A stretch of 64,000 nt of DNA, from positions 248,001-312,000 of the forward strand of contig JADNRZ010000008.1 in NCBI GenBank assembly GCA_015501605.1, written 5' to 3'. A program made the position numbers and the translations under genes. The stretch is from Panaeolus papilionaceus. Its lineage: Eukaryota > Basidiomycota > Agaricomycetes > Agaricales. The notes under the pieces are model-generated. The model did no database searches. It saw only the letters and a program-made list of their open reading frames with translations, and was not told where the DNA came from. Below are positions 1 to 10,441 of this stretch, in pieces (position 1 is the first letter of the stretch; every line of letters starts with the position of its first letter).

Positions 1-2999
1 ACTTTGGGCTCCCGTGCTGCAATATTCAGACAGAGGTATGCTTAGCCTGTCGTCCTTGTGTTGCTTTTGGGGTTAAACTTCGATCACCAGAAATGTCGAT
101 GCTTTCATTCAATCATTTATTAAACCTTTCGTTTGCTTGGCATCTACGTCGCAAGACCGGGGAGGTCCTTCGTGTCCTCGATCGTGGAGCTGCCATCAAC
201 CGAACTTTCGAAGTGGGTCCTATGTGTGCCAGCAATTTGCCCTCCTACTAACAATTCTTTTTCAGTTGATTCTATTTAATATTGTCCCGACTTTCCTTGA
301 TATATTTGTGGCTCTAGCTTTCTTCTGTTATTTCTTTGAATGGGTTCTTGCCCTCGTTATCTTTTTCGTCATGTTTGCCTACGGTGAGTCATGCGTTTGT
401 TGTGCTACGTCTGCAGTACTTATGCACACTTTTAGTGGCCGCTAGCGTCATCTTGACGAAATACCGCACTCGTGTCAGACGTCAAATGAACGAACGCGAT
501 GTAGTGCGTCTTGTCTAATTTTGTATTTCCTGAACAGTCATCTTACACTGCACAGATCACTCGAGGTATCCACACCGATTGTTTGCTTAACTACGAAACC
601 GTCAAGTACTTCGGTGGCGAAGAGCATGAAGGTGCTCGTTACAGCGAAGCCATAGCCGAATATCAAACTTTGGAATACAAAGTCATCAGTGAGTATTTTT
701 GATCATACAGCCCGTCGCAAGTTTTTTTACGTGTCCACTTCTAGTGTCGTTGAATATTCTGAACCTGGTTCAAAACTTCATTATCGTGGGTTGAATTTAA
801 ATGTGTTTCGGTTCTCACTTCTCATCGATAGTAGACGAGTGGGCTTTTACTCGGCTCTTTGATTGTCGTCCATGACATCGTATCGAAACCAGAACGGGAA
901 TCCAGCAATTTCATCTACTTCATCACGTACCTCCTTCAGGTATGTCACTACATTAGCGATGTCTTGTTTCGAAGCTGATTTATTTCAAGCTTTATGGTCC
1001 TTTAAACCAACTGGGCTACATCTACCGCTCCGTCAATCAATCACTCGTCGACACTGAGAAATTGCTTGATCTTTTGAACGAGCCCACAGACGTCAACGAT
1101 AAAGAGAACGCTCCTGATCTCGTGGTCGATTCAGGAGAAATTGAATTTGGTAGGTTTTCTTATTCATGATGCATTTGAATGAGGGATTGATGTTGCCTTG
1201 AACAGATGATGTCCACTTCTCATATGACGGTAGAAATGCTGCCCTAAAGGGTGTTTCTTTCAAGGTTCCAAAAGGTGGTTCAGTAGCCCTTGTGGGAGAG
1301 TCAGGGTCCGGAAAGTCTACCATTCTGCGTCTGCTCTATCGATTCTACGATCTAGGTGAAGGTCAGGGTCGAATTCTTATCGATGGCCAGGATATCAAGG
1401 ATGTTACCCAGAAGAGTCTTCGTACCGCTATTGGTGTCGTTCCTCAGGATTCTGTTCTGTTCAATGCAAGCATCGCCTACAATATCGGGTATGTATATCC
1501 ACTCTCCTCATGATCGGCTAAGGGTTGATGTGTTGAATAGCTATGGCAAATTCGGCGCAACCGAGGAAGAAATTGAGGCTGCTGCGAAATCCGCGCAAAT
1601 GCATGACAGGATAATGAGCTTCCCTGACGGTAGCAATCTATACCATTTGTGTATGGTTCCTTTGCTGACATGGAATTCTACAGGATACAACACTAGGGTG
1701 GGAGAGCGTGGAGTTCGCCTCAGCGGTGGCGAGAAGCAACGCGTGTCTATCGCTAGAACCTTGTTGAAGAATCCTCCCATCCTCCTCCTGGACGAAGCTA
1801 CCAGGTAAGTTGGGCAATCGGGTTTCCTAACCTGTCACTGACCTGCTTTGTAAATCAGTGCCCTTGACACCTCCACTGAGAAGGACATTCAGAAAGCGCT
1901 GCAAAATCTCGTCCAGGGTCGTTCATCCTTATCAATTGCGCACAGGCTTTCCGTGAGTTCACCTAAGTATATCTGCTTCCAACATAAACTGACCCGATTG
2001 GATACTCTTTAGACAATTGCTTCTGCCGATATGTAAGTAAATCCGCCGGATGCACATCCAGCAAAAACTGATATGTTATGCAGCATTCTCGTCCTCAAGG
2101 ATGGTCACATTGTTGAGCAAGGAAACTTCAAGGAGCTCATGGCACAGCACGGAATCTTCGCTGGCATGTGGGCTAACCAGATCTCCTCGACAAACGATCC
2201 CATGGACAGAGCTTCGGAAACCTCGACTAAGAAGGATGACGTTCAGGGCTATATCGTGGAAGATACTGGGCCTGAAGCGTCTACATCTTCAGCTTCTCAG
2301 CACGAGGCCCAGGAAGCTGAGCAACCCACAACCAACGATGTACCAGAAGTTGCACCTGAGACTCGGCCCGATTTCACAGAGCAGGAGGAACTGACCGAAA
2401 ATCCTGCTGTCATTCCCATTGCCCCGTCTGAGGAACCTGATGTGACTCTTGCCGCTGTTGAGCCAGCACCCGCCGCCGAGCCAGCCTCACCCGTTAATGC
2501 CATCGCATTCCCCGTCTCTGCGGATGAACAAGAGGAACCCAAGAAGTCCGCTGACGAGCTTCCGTCGCCTCCCGCCCCCTCATCTGCTCCACTCGCATTC
2601 CCAGTAACTGATGAGCCTGATTCAATCGAACCCGAGGCACCTGAAGCTCCAAAGGCACCGGCCCTCGGTGTTACTTTTGGCGATGATGTCAACCCCGCAC
2701 GTACTGGTACCCCCGATCCCGACAGTGAGCCCAAACGGAAGCGTATTTCGTCTCAGAACTTCCAGCGTCTTGCCCGACGCATTTCTATTACGACTCGCCG
2801 CCAGAGTTCTACTTCTATTATTCCCAACATCCTCAGGCGCGAAGCCTCGCCCCGAGTATCTGCTGATGACCCCACCTCTCGTGGAGAAGGTTCCAGCAGC
2901 AATGTCAATACTGACAGTGCTGCAGGCAGCATCAGGGGTGATGATGCCAAACTGAAGAAGAAGGACAAGAAGGAGAAACGCAAGGGTACATCATCTTAA
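1..2999 (+). CDS. ABC half transporter, HMT1/ABCB6 type (5' end outside the window)
   Basis: Exports a substrate (heavy-metal or glutathione/phytochelatin-type conjugates in relatives) across a vacuolar or mitochondrial membrane as a homodimer; substrate here is inferred from family only. The window opens inside the membrane domain ([12 protein letters not shown], then after an intron at about 36-90 [40 protein letters not shown]), which resembles ABCB6/HMT1 more than ATM1. The nucleotide-binding domain is complete: Walker [10 protein letters not shown] (about 1295-1320), Q-loop VVPQDS, signature LSGGEKQ, Walker B ILLLDEAT, and an H-loop IAHRLS, each spread over short exons. The last exon (from about 2084) ends the domain at about 2185 and then continues with some 270 residues of Pro/Ala/Glu-rich, disordered sequence ending in a Lys-rich tail ([11 protein letters not shown]). 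Stop TAA at 2997-2999. Several exons, joined by GT-AG introns of about 50-90 nt. Confidence 0.88.
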
Positions 3000-3467
3000 G
3001 TGTTGGCCCTCCGTTCGAGCACCGGTGGTTTACGACCATTTCACAATATTTTTGTTTCATTTTCTTGATTTTACGATCTTTCACGACTTCAGGATTTTAC
3101 GACTGCTTATCACTGCAACATCTTTCTGATTTTCATGTATGCATCACTTTAGTACACACTACTTCACTTGTCTGTCTGTTTTCTTACACGGCATTTCTCT
3201 CTCGATTACCTGTCTCTCTGTTACAAATTTATCGCTGTTTGTGATTCTAGGCGTTGAATTCCTGGGCCTCGTGTTGACACACATGACACCACCAACCAGC
3301 TCAGCTGAGCACCAGTGCCCTAATGATGCATTAAGTATATGTCATGCGCGGAAGAACATGTCCAATGCGAGTAAGTAAGCACCGGACAGCGTGCGGTTCC
3401 AGTGTTTGGGCAGTGTAAACTTTGAAAAAGATGACCGTCATTTACTGGGAGAAAAAGGCGTGCTATA
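3000..3467. other. intergenic: 3' flank of ABC gene and upstream flank of RNA-binding gene
   Basis: T-rich stretch with no coding signal that I can support. It should contain the 3' UTR of the ABC gene and the distal promoter of the first RRM gene. Confidence 0.5.
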
Positions 3468-3503
3468 CAGCGGAGTCCGAATAACTGGCGGCTGTATAAA
3501 AAG
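3468..3503 (+). promoter_or_regulatory. core promoter of first RRM gene: shared 16-mer plus TATA box
   Basis: The 16-mer CAGCGGAGTCCGAATA (3468-3483) is followed 11 nt later by TATAAAAAG (3495-3503). The same pair in the same order stands at 5810-5848 before the second copy of the gene. Conservation inside otherwise diverged flank suggests a real element; the binding factor is unknown. Confidence 0.6.
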
Positions 3504-3620
3504 ATAATTTTCATCAATGATCTTTCTTCCATCCTTATCTCTCAACCATCATCTCCTTGTTGGTATCCAGTTTCGATTTCGGTTCTCAATTTTCACATTC
3601 GATAATAAAAAAAGGTTATC

Positions 3621-4410
3621 ATGTCTGCAAAGGTTTATGTTGGGTCAGTCATGTTATGTGTATTCGCTATGGTTTCCCGCAGGCTTCTCTACTGGGAGAA
3701 GCTCGACTGATAGATATTTGATACCTGATGTAGCAATCTGAGTTGGAATACCACCGATGAAGCTCTTCGTCAAGTCAGTTGACCCCAGTGTCCCCACCTA
3801 CAATACCAATCATGGTTGTATATTCATGTGTCTTATTTTGTTGATCAATTATAGGCATTTTCCGAGTTTGGTCAGGTCCTCGATGTACGCGATTTTGTTC
3901 CCTCATTTTACCCAAAAAAAAATATTTCTTTTTCGTCTTATGTTATCTTTAAACCCTTGCGCATGTGTTTGCTATATGTGTTGCTCTGCGTAAGAGCAAA
4001 GGGGAAAGATATGGTTGTTGACGTTTTACTCATTTGATTAGTCAATCGTGATGCGCGACCGTGAAACTGGTCGCGCGCGGGGTTTTGGATTCGTTACTTA
4101 CAGCTCGAACCAAGAAGCCGAGGCTGCTATTGCAGGGTTGAACGAGCAAGAACTCGATGGCCGCCGCCTTAAAGTTAACCTTGCCAACGCCCGTGGAGGT
4201 GGAGGTGGCGGTGGCGGTGGCGGATACAACAGTGGGGGAGGAGGGTACCAAGGAGGAGGAGGATACCAAGGAGGAGGAGGATACCAAGGAGGAGGATACC
4301 AGGGTGGCGGTGGCGGAGGAGGATACGGAGGCTACCAGGGTGGCGGAGGTAAGTTGCACTGAAAACTGTGATAGGGACGAAAACTAATGACTGAAATGCC
4401 AGGTTACTAA
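3621..4410 (+). CDS. glycine-rich RNA-binding protein, RRM + Gly-rich tail (copy 1)
   Basis: Binds RNA through one N-terminal RRM, like plant GRP7 or animal CIRBP/RBM3; likely nuclear/cytoplasmic mRNA handling. Five exons by splice-site and frame consistency: 3621-3643, 3734-3773, 3855-3884, 4042-4348, 4403-4410, giving 135 aa. RNP2 is KVYVGNLSW near residues 4-12, RNP1 is RGFGFVTY around residues 40-47. The C-terminal part is repeated GGGYQGG units, ending GY. The last exon codes only the final residues and the stop, joined by a donor GTAAGT inside a glycine codon. A near-identical gene architecture follows at 5978-6850, so this is a tandem duplicate on the same strand. Introns 1 and 3 and the 3' UTR are unusually well conserved between the copies, which suggests splicing-level autoregulation as in plant GRP7 (inference). 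Confidence 0.92.
3644..3733 (+). other. intron 1 of RRM copy 1, nearly identical to that of copy 2
   Basis: The 90-nt intron matches the 93-nt intron at 6001-6093 with a handful of substitutions and one 3-nt gap. It holds an internal CCGCAG/CTGCAG that could act as an alternative acceptor. By contrast the Gly-rich coding exon of the two copies has diverged by many substitutions and indels. Confidence 0.75.
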
Positions 4411-5809
4411 CTTTCATGACGGAAGTCATTGCTGCTTCTAATCATTTTTTTTTGAACCTCCTTATCTCATTTCATGATTTCGTTGCAAGAAAAGGATGCC
4501 CTCAGTTATCGGCCCCAGTCTGTTTTGTACCAGTACCAAAAGTCGTCTCTATCGCATTGTTGTACACTTATCTCAATAGTCTTGCAGTTTCATTTTCAAA
4601 ATAGTTTCCGATATGAAAAATTTATGCGAAATATTTTGAGTCGTGAAAGTTAAGTCTTGTTTATCCAGGTGTTTGTTGGCGTATCTACAAAAGTTGAAGG
4701 GTAAAAGTTTCGAACCCTGTCAGTAGCTCTCTGACGCAACTTCAAGACCAGACAGAAGAGCCAAGGTATTCAAATGTAGTAGCAACCTTCCAACTCACTC
4801 AAACGAACTCGGAAGGATGAAGCAGTAAATTGTACTATACGCAAATGCCAGAAAGTCAAGGTAGAGTTTGTTCTATCCAGTTTCTCGACGGTCGAGAAGT
4901 CACAGAGAGTGCGAATTAAGATTGAATGTACTCATGAAACGTCTTTCAAACGCACATCAAGTAACAATGGATACTAATAAATGGTAGTCAATATGGGCAA
5001 TGCAGCATGCTGATCGGCGTTCCGCACCTCAATTTCACCGGCGCTCACCTTTTAGATCGAGCGGTTGAGCGACCTGAAACTCATGTACCAGTTTTCGATG
5101 GGGATGAAGCAAGCGCTTGTGTAAAATAAGAGATTCGAAGATGAAGTTGGAAACAATCCCCTTTTTTTCATGATGCACGATGCTCTAGGACTCATCTTCG
5201 AGTGATCATGACTAGATTTCCACGTTCGTCTTTCCTGGTGAGAGCTGAGACATTCACCGTTCACACGCACTCACAGAAGTAGGTCACTTGATAGAGTGAA
5301 ACCACGCCTGCCTTAGCCTAGACCTATCCCTCATGAGGTGCAAACGCCTTGACATGGGATGAGGGGATTGGGTCGTAATATTTCTAGGGAGATATATGAT
5401 CCAGGAGCGGGGCTTGGGCGTGGTTACAAAAACCTTGAGTGATTCAACACCCAAATGAGGCCAATTCCTCAGCATTTTGAAATGAAGCTCGGAATTCTCT
5501 TGTTTGTACAAAGGTTCATATAGATGCTCTGTTTGAGCTTCCTTCTGGGAAGCTTTTTGGATCGTTTGCTCGTAGCGTGTCTATATACAAGGCACTGTTC
5601 ATGGTGATTAGGTACTTACTATCCACTGATGGGAGGACGACGATCTAAGCGAGTTGTGTGCGGGTACGGTGAACACATACAGTTTATGTACAACAAGCAA
5701 CGAGCAAGAATAAAATGCATAGGGCGGGTAGGAGGAAATGTAAGGGCGGATGAAAAGTTGAAAGTCAAGAAGCCAACAAGAAAACCTAAAAATGTAGCTG
5801 AGGTAACAC
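4411..5809. other. spacer between the tandem RRM genes
   Basis: About 1.4 kb. The first 160 nt hold the 3' UTR of copy 1, including a block at 4509-4550 (GGCCCCAGTCTGTT, then GTACCAGTACCA) that recurs after copy 2 at 6932-6985. I see no supportable gene in the rest; the short open frames there lack family features and splice support. Confidence 0.5.
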
Positions 5810-5848
5810 CAGCGGAGTCCGAATAGTTTTGGGGTGTTGTATAAAAAG
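5810..5848 (+). promoter_or_regulatory. core promoter of second RRM gene: shared 16-mer plus TATA box
   Basis: CAGCGGAGTCCGAATA at 5810-5825 and TATAAAAAG at 5840-5848, matching the arrangement upstream of copy 1 with 14 instead of 11 nt between the elements. Confidence 0.6.
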
Positions 5849-5977
5849 AATATTTCCATCAAACATGGTTCTTCCTTCCTTCTCTTCCAACCACCATCGT
5901 CCCCTTGTGATTTTTTGTGGTCTCCGGTTTCGATTTCAGTTCTCGAATTTTATATCTCATAATAAAAAAAGGTTATC

Positions 5978-6850
5978 ATGTCTGCAAAGGTTTATGTTGG
6001 GTCAGTCATGTTATGTGTATTCGCTATGGTTTCCTGCAGGCTTCTCCTTTGCTGGGAGGAGCTCGACTGATAGATATCTGATACCTGATGTAGCAATCTG
6101 AGTTGGAATACCACCGATGACACTCTCCGTCAAGTCAGTATAGACCCTTGACCGCAATGTCCCCGCCTGCGATACTGTTGATGGTTGTATATTCATGTGT
6201 TTTGTTCTGTTAATCAATTATAGGCATTTTCCGATTTTGGTCAGGTCATGGATGTACGCGATTTTGTTCTCTCATTTCTCTCTCTGTCTCTTTGCTTGCT
6301 GTTTTGGCATATGCATATCTTATCTTTGAGCTCTTGCGCGCGTGTTTGCTATCTGTGTTGCTCCGCGTAAGAGTTTAGTGAAAGAAATGATTGTTGACTC
6401 TTTCCCTGTTTCATTAGTCAATTGTGATGCGCGACCGTGACACTGGTCGCTCTCGTGGTTTCGGATTCGTTACTTACAGCTCTGGGCAAGAAGCCGACGC
6501 TGCCATTAATGGATTGAACGAGCAAGAGCTCGATGGCCGTCGTATTAAGGTCAACCTTGCCAACGCCCGTGGTGGGGGTGGGGGTGGAGGTGGAGGAGGC
6601 TTCCGTGGCGGTGACAATGGCTACCAAGGTGGTGGAGGCTACCAAGGCGGCGGTGGCTACCAGGGTGGAGGAGGATACCAAGGAGGAGGATACCAGGGTG
6701 GTGGTGGAGGAGGAGGAGGAGGATACGGTGGCTATCAAGGTGGAGGCTACCAAGGTGGAGGCGGAGGCTACAACCGTGGTATGTTCATTTCATGAAAATA
6801 AAGAGACCCAAGGATACAACTAATATTTTTTTCTTCTTTCAGGCTACTAA
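5978..6850 (+). CDS. glycine-rich RNA-binding protein, RRM + Gly-rich tail (copy 2)
   Basis: Tandem paralogue of the gene at 3621. Exons 5978-6000, 6094-6133, 6224-6253, 6418-6778, 6843-6850 give 153 aa. The RRM is nearly the same as in copy 1 ([47 protein letters not shown]), with conservative changes. The Gly-rich tail is longer, built from GGYQGGG units with an inserted FRGGDNGY segment, and ends YNRGY; the Arg next to Gly gives RGG-like features in this copy. All intron positions and phases equal those of copy 1, so the duplication included the introns. The 5' leader, intron 1 and 3' UTR also align. Both copies keep intact reading frames and splice sites, so neither looks like a pseudogene. 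Confidence 0.92.
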
Positions 6851-8009
6851 GTTATGATTTGGAAAGCTTTTCGTCGCTTTTTCTCGTTATCTCATTTCAT
6901 TTCATGATTGCAAGTAGGATGGCCTCCTGAGATCGGCCCCAGTCTGTTATGTACCAGTACCAAGTCGTCTTCATCCCATTGTTGTAACATTAATTTCAAT
7001 TATCTTGCGATTTTTAAACCTCGAATGAATGAACAAAAAATGATTAAGAATAATGGCCCGATACTGGTGCTGTTGGCATAAATTGAAAAAATAATTAAAA
7101 AATAAATCAAAAGAGAAGGGAGGAAAGGAGAAAAAGAGGAGGGAGTTAATAAATATTCTACAGTAGCTAGCTTCCATTTAACATTTTTGTAAGTTATCTG
7201 AAGTTAAAATGAGCGTGTACAAGCTGATTTTCGGTGAGGGATACTCGCTTAGGGCCATCAGCTGAATAATTTGGCTGGATTTCTTCGAGTTTTTCTCTTT
7301 TGGGCAAATTTTCACGCTCTGCGAGGCAGGATACTCGCTTAACGGACGGCCGGCCAGCTGTGATGCCTTAACAGTGATGGGTATGATGTGCAGGTCCTCG
7401 AAGCAGGGTCACCTCGAATTCCTGTGTGTGGGCTGAAATTCAAGGCCAGCACACTTTTGGTTGCTTGTCCTGCTATATGTACCGTAGATTTATGACTATA
7501 TATTCATAGTTTTTCTGCACACTCATTACATAGTTCACAATTGTTGCTTCAATGGGTCAGAGGTTATGCATCATCCATAAGGTGTAACAAATTGCATATA
7601 TTACCTTTAGCTACACATGTAATACAATTATTTTTGGATATATACATATATTTGAATTAAATGCACCATATTGTTCATTTTCTCCATATGAAAGGCTATC
7701 GTTGTGTGTCAAAAGCCATTCGAATGAGCTTAAAGGTCAGCATTTTGGCCGACTTTCCTAATAAGGAAAGTCCAGTATTTGGTATCTGCCACCAGCACGC
7801 GTGACCAGCCAGAATAATAAATAAATAAAATAAACTGGATTATCTTATCGTCTAAATAGATAAGCAGTTAATAGTAACGTGATTTAGAACAATGGACAAT
7901 GAATGAACCAAACATCAATGTACAAACAAAAGAGTGTTGATCCTTTTCGTTCACTTTGCTTTGCTTTCCTTACCCAAACCACGAACTCGTCTACACAAAC
8001 GCACCAACA
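6851..8009. other. AT-rich intergenic region
   Basis: 3' UTR of RRM copy 2 (conserved block 6932-6985) followed by about 1 kb of AT-rich sequence with no coding signal. The 13-mer GGATACTCGCTTA occurs twice (7239-7251 and 7329-7341). The HMG-box gene promoter should lie in the last few hundred bases. Confidence 0.5.
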
Positions 8010-9635
8010 ATGCCGAAGAAGACGAGCTCACAGAGAGGAAAACAAGAAAATGACAGATCCCCCTCACCTGCTCCCGTTGTCCCTCTAATCCTCACAGACT
8101 ACCTCCCTCCTGACTTTTCAATCCCTATCCCAGAGGCAGCCAACTACAACTTCTTGGACGAAAATGGCCAGATCAAGAGGCCACCCAACTCGTGGATCTG
8201 TTATCGATCCGAGTCAACGCGTTTTATGCGCGAACTGCACACAGTCGACGAGAAGGGGAACGAAAAGTTCATGGAGCAGGGGTTGGTATCGCGCCTCTGC
8301 TCACAGATGTGGAACGCAATGACACCACAAGAAAGGGCACCGTGGGCGTGCTATGCCGCTATGCTGGCCGCTGAGCACAAGCGGCAGTATCCCAACTACG
8401 TCTTCGCCCCGAAGACGAAGGAACAGAAGGAGAAGGAGAAGAACGAGGGCAAGGTCGTGGCCAAGGCCACAAAGCGTGTGCCTTCGAAGAACATTGCCCG
8501 TGCAAAAGCGGCACCATACCCTCGTCCCACCCCAGTATCGCGTTTGCCGCAACCCCCTCCTGGTGCGGGGCCCTCGCGTCTTCCCAACGCGCCCGCCACA
8601 TACCAACCTCTACCCTACATCCCCCCTCCCTCCACAGACCTCTCCGCAAACCCCTACGCCGCTCTCACCACCCTACCCTACTCTACCATGCCCCCTTTCA
8701 AACCGTTCGCTATGCCACTTCCCATCCCTCCAACCACCGCCAGTCCATCACTGTTGGACTACACGCCTTCGCCAGGCACAACAGCTGTCCCAACCCCAGA
8801 ACCCTCCCCAGTTGCGTTTTCTCAAACCCCGACCCAGCCCACAGCACAACTCGAGGAGGACGAGAACCCGCTGTTCGAATGGGAAATGGTATGTCACGGT
8901 TTGTTGTATTTGCACGTTTATCTCGACTCACACACCTATTTTTAGGACGAGTTCTTCCTCACTCTTGCTCAGGCGGACTTGCCAAGCTACTGTTCCGAGA
9001 TATTGAGTGCTGAGCCCCAGCAGGGTGGTTCTGGAATTCTTCCCGTCCTCTCTCTGGAGACAGACCCTGGAATGTCCGTTGCAGTTGGCAATCTTCCAGG
9101 ACAAAATGCCGCTCATCTCCTTACCCAGCAGTCCATTCCCATGATACCCCCTATCCCTCAACAGCCCGACACACAGCCAATCCCAGACTTGGAGCACGAT
9201 TGGCTTAACCACCCTTCTTTCCAGGGCGATTTCGTGACCCTCGAGTCCAACGAGGTTTGGCCAGGCGGCGAGTGGATGTGGGGCGCGGGCGATGCCTCGA
9301 CATCTGGTTTTGGAGGGCAGAGTCTCATGGACCAGCCTCAGCAGCAGCAGGACAACAATGCCACTGGGCTCGACTCGTGGTATCCATTGCAGGGGCAAGT
9401 TGATGCCAACGCTGTTGACTGGAGTGTCACAGACACCGGGATGCAGTCTCAAGACAACTACAGCATGGAGAATGAGTACATTGATCAAAACCAGTTCAAC
9501 AATGACGAAGAGGAGATGGAGACATATTATACCCAAGAGAACATGGCCTCCAGCACCTATGTGCCCCCAGCTGGGGCTGCTTTCTCTTCCAATCGTCGCG
9601 TCGGTGGGACCTGGCAGCTACACACACGCTCATAG
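8010..9635 (+). CDS. HMG-box transcription factor
   Basis: Sequence-specific (SOX/MAT-like) DNA-binding protein of the nucleus by family. Two exons, 8010-8888 and 8946-9635, joined in phase 0 across a 57-nt GT-AG intron, give 522 aa. The start MPKKTSSQRG is preferred over an in-frame codon 18 triplets upstream because the frame ahead of it looks like leader. The HMG box lies at about residues 55-131: KRPPNSWICYRSE at its start, then a longer than usual helix1-helix2 link (HTVDEKGNEKFMEQG), SRLCSQMWNAMTPQER and KRQYPNYVF. It is followed by a Lys-rich stretch, a long Pro-rich segment and an acidic/Gln-rich C-terminal half (DQPQQQQDNN, NNDEEEMETYY) that could be an activation domain. Relatives in mushrooms are often sexual-development or nutrient regulators; the precise role is unknown. 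Confidence 0.88.
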
Positions 9636-10441
9636 CAAGCCCTTTATACCTTGCAGTGCGCCTTTGTTCCTCAATGTTATCTTTGCATTCATTTCTTTTA
9701 TCATCCCCCGCATCACTATCTTTTTATCATCGCGTTTGTTATCGTAGTGCTACCCGTTACCGTTTGTTATTGCTTCATCACATCCCCCTCTCGTCGTTTA
9801 TGCTTTCCTTTTTACCTCGCTTTCTGTTTTCTTATCTCAAAGTTCCTTTTTGTCTTTGTCACGTCGTCGTCATTGCTACTCGTCTCATTAATTCCCCCTC
9901 GCTTTTCCCCCCTTCCTTTGTCGACATTTATACGTGTACATCTATCCCCCTCATCATGACCATCTCTCGTTGTCCGGAACATCACATCTATCCTCTCCAC
10001 TATCTTCTAATCACTTCATTCCCTATCGCAATTATGTCGTCGTATTGTTGTCTCTACTGTCGCAGTGTTTTCGTCACCCCACCCATCAAAGTGTTTTCGA
10101 TTTCTTTTAAACGTGTTTCTCTGTTCTCATCGTTTGTCTACTTTGTTTTCTTATGACCCTCACGAATATTCAACCCCATTTCACTTATCCTTCCTATTCG
10201 CAACATCTGCTGTATGTACATCATTTGTGCAGCTACCTAGGATTAAACATATACCCATCATCTAGAATGATGGTTCGTAATTTATCTCATGTAAAAGATC
10301 TGGACTCAATGTAAAAGCCTTGTTTTCCAGTGTACTTGCTCTGGTGTGATTTCAAGGTGTGTAATATTGGCGTTAGAAATAAGACAAATAAAGATCCGCA
10401 TTACTAAATAGAAAAACGACATTAAATATTTTTTGACTGGT
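9636..10441. other. pyrimidine-rich intergenic region
   Basis: Convergent spacer between the HMG-box gene and ILV6. On the plus strand it is strongly enriched in C and T for about 500 nt (roughly 9640-10180). Long open frames there encode only Ser/Phe/Leu/Pro-rich runs and are composition artefacts. It should hold the two 3' UTRs. Confidence 0.55.

Noticed and set aside
4042..4429. Long antisense and alternative-frame open frames over the Gly-rich exons (also 6418-6823)
   Set aside because: They are Ser/Thr/Val- or Glu-rich frames created by the GGN repeats; the RRM frame with its introns explains the sequence.
5629..5826. Basic 65-codon open frame (RRSKRVVCGYG...) before RRM copy 2
   Set aside because: It overlaps the conserved promoter element and has no recognisable domain or conserved partner before copy 1.
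8010..9635. Mating-type locus because of the HMG-box gene
   Set aside because: No homeodomain, pheromone or pheromone-receptor genes nearby, and MIP (the usual HD-locus neighbour) is absent.
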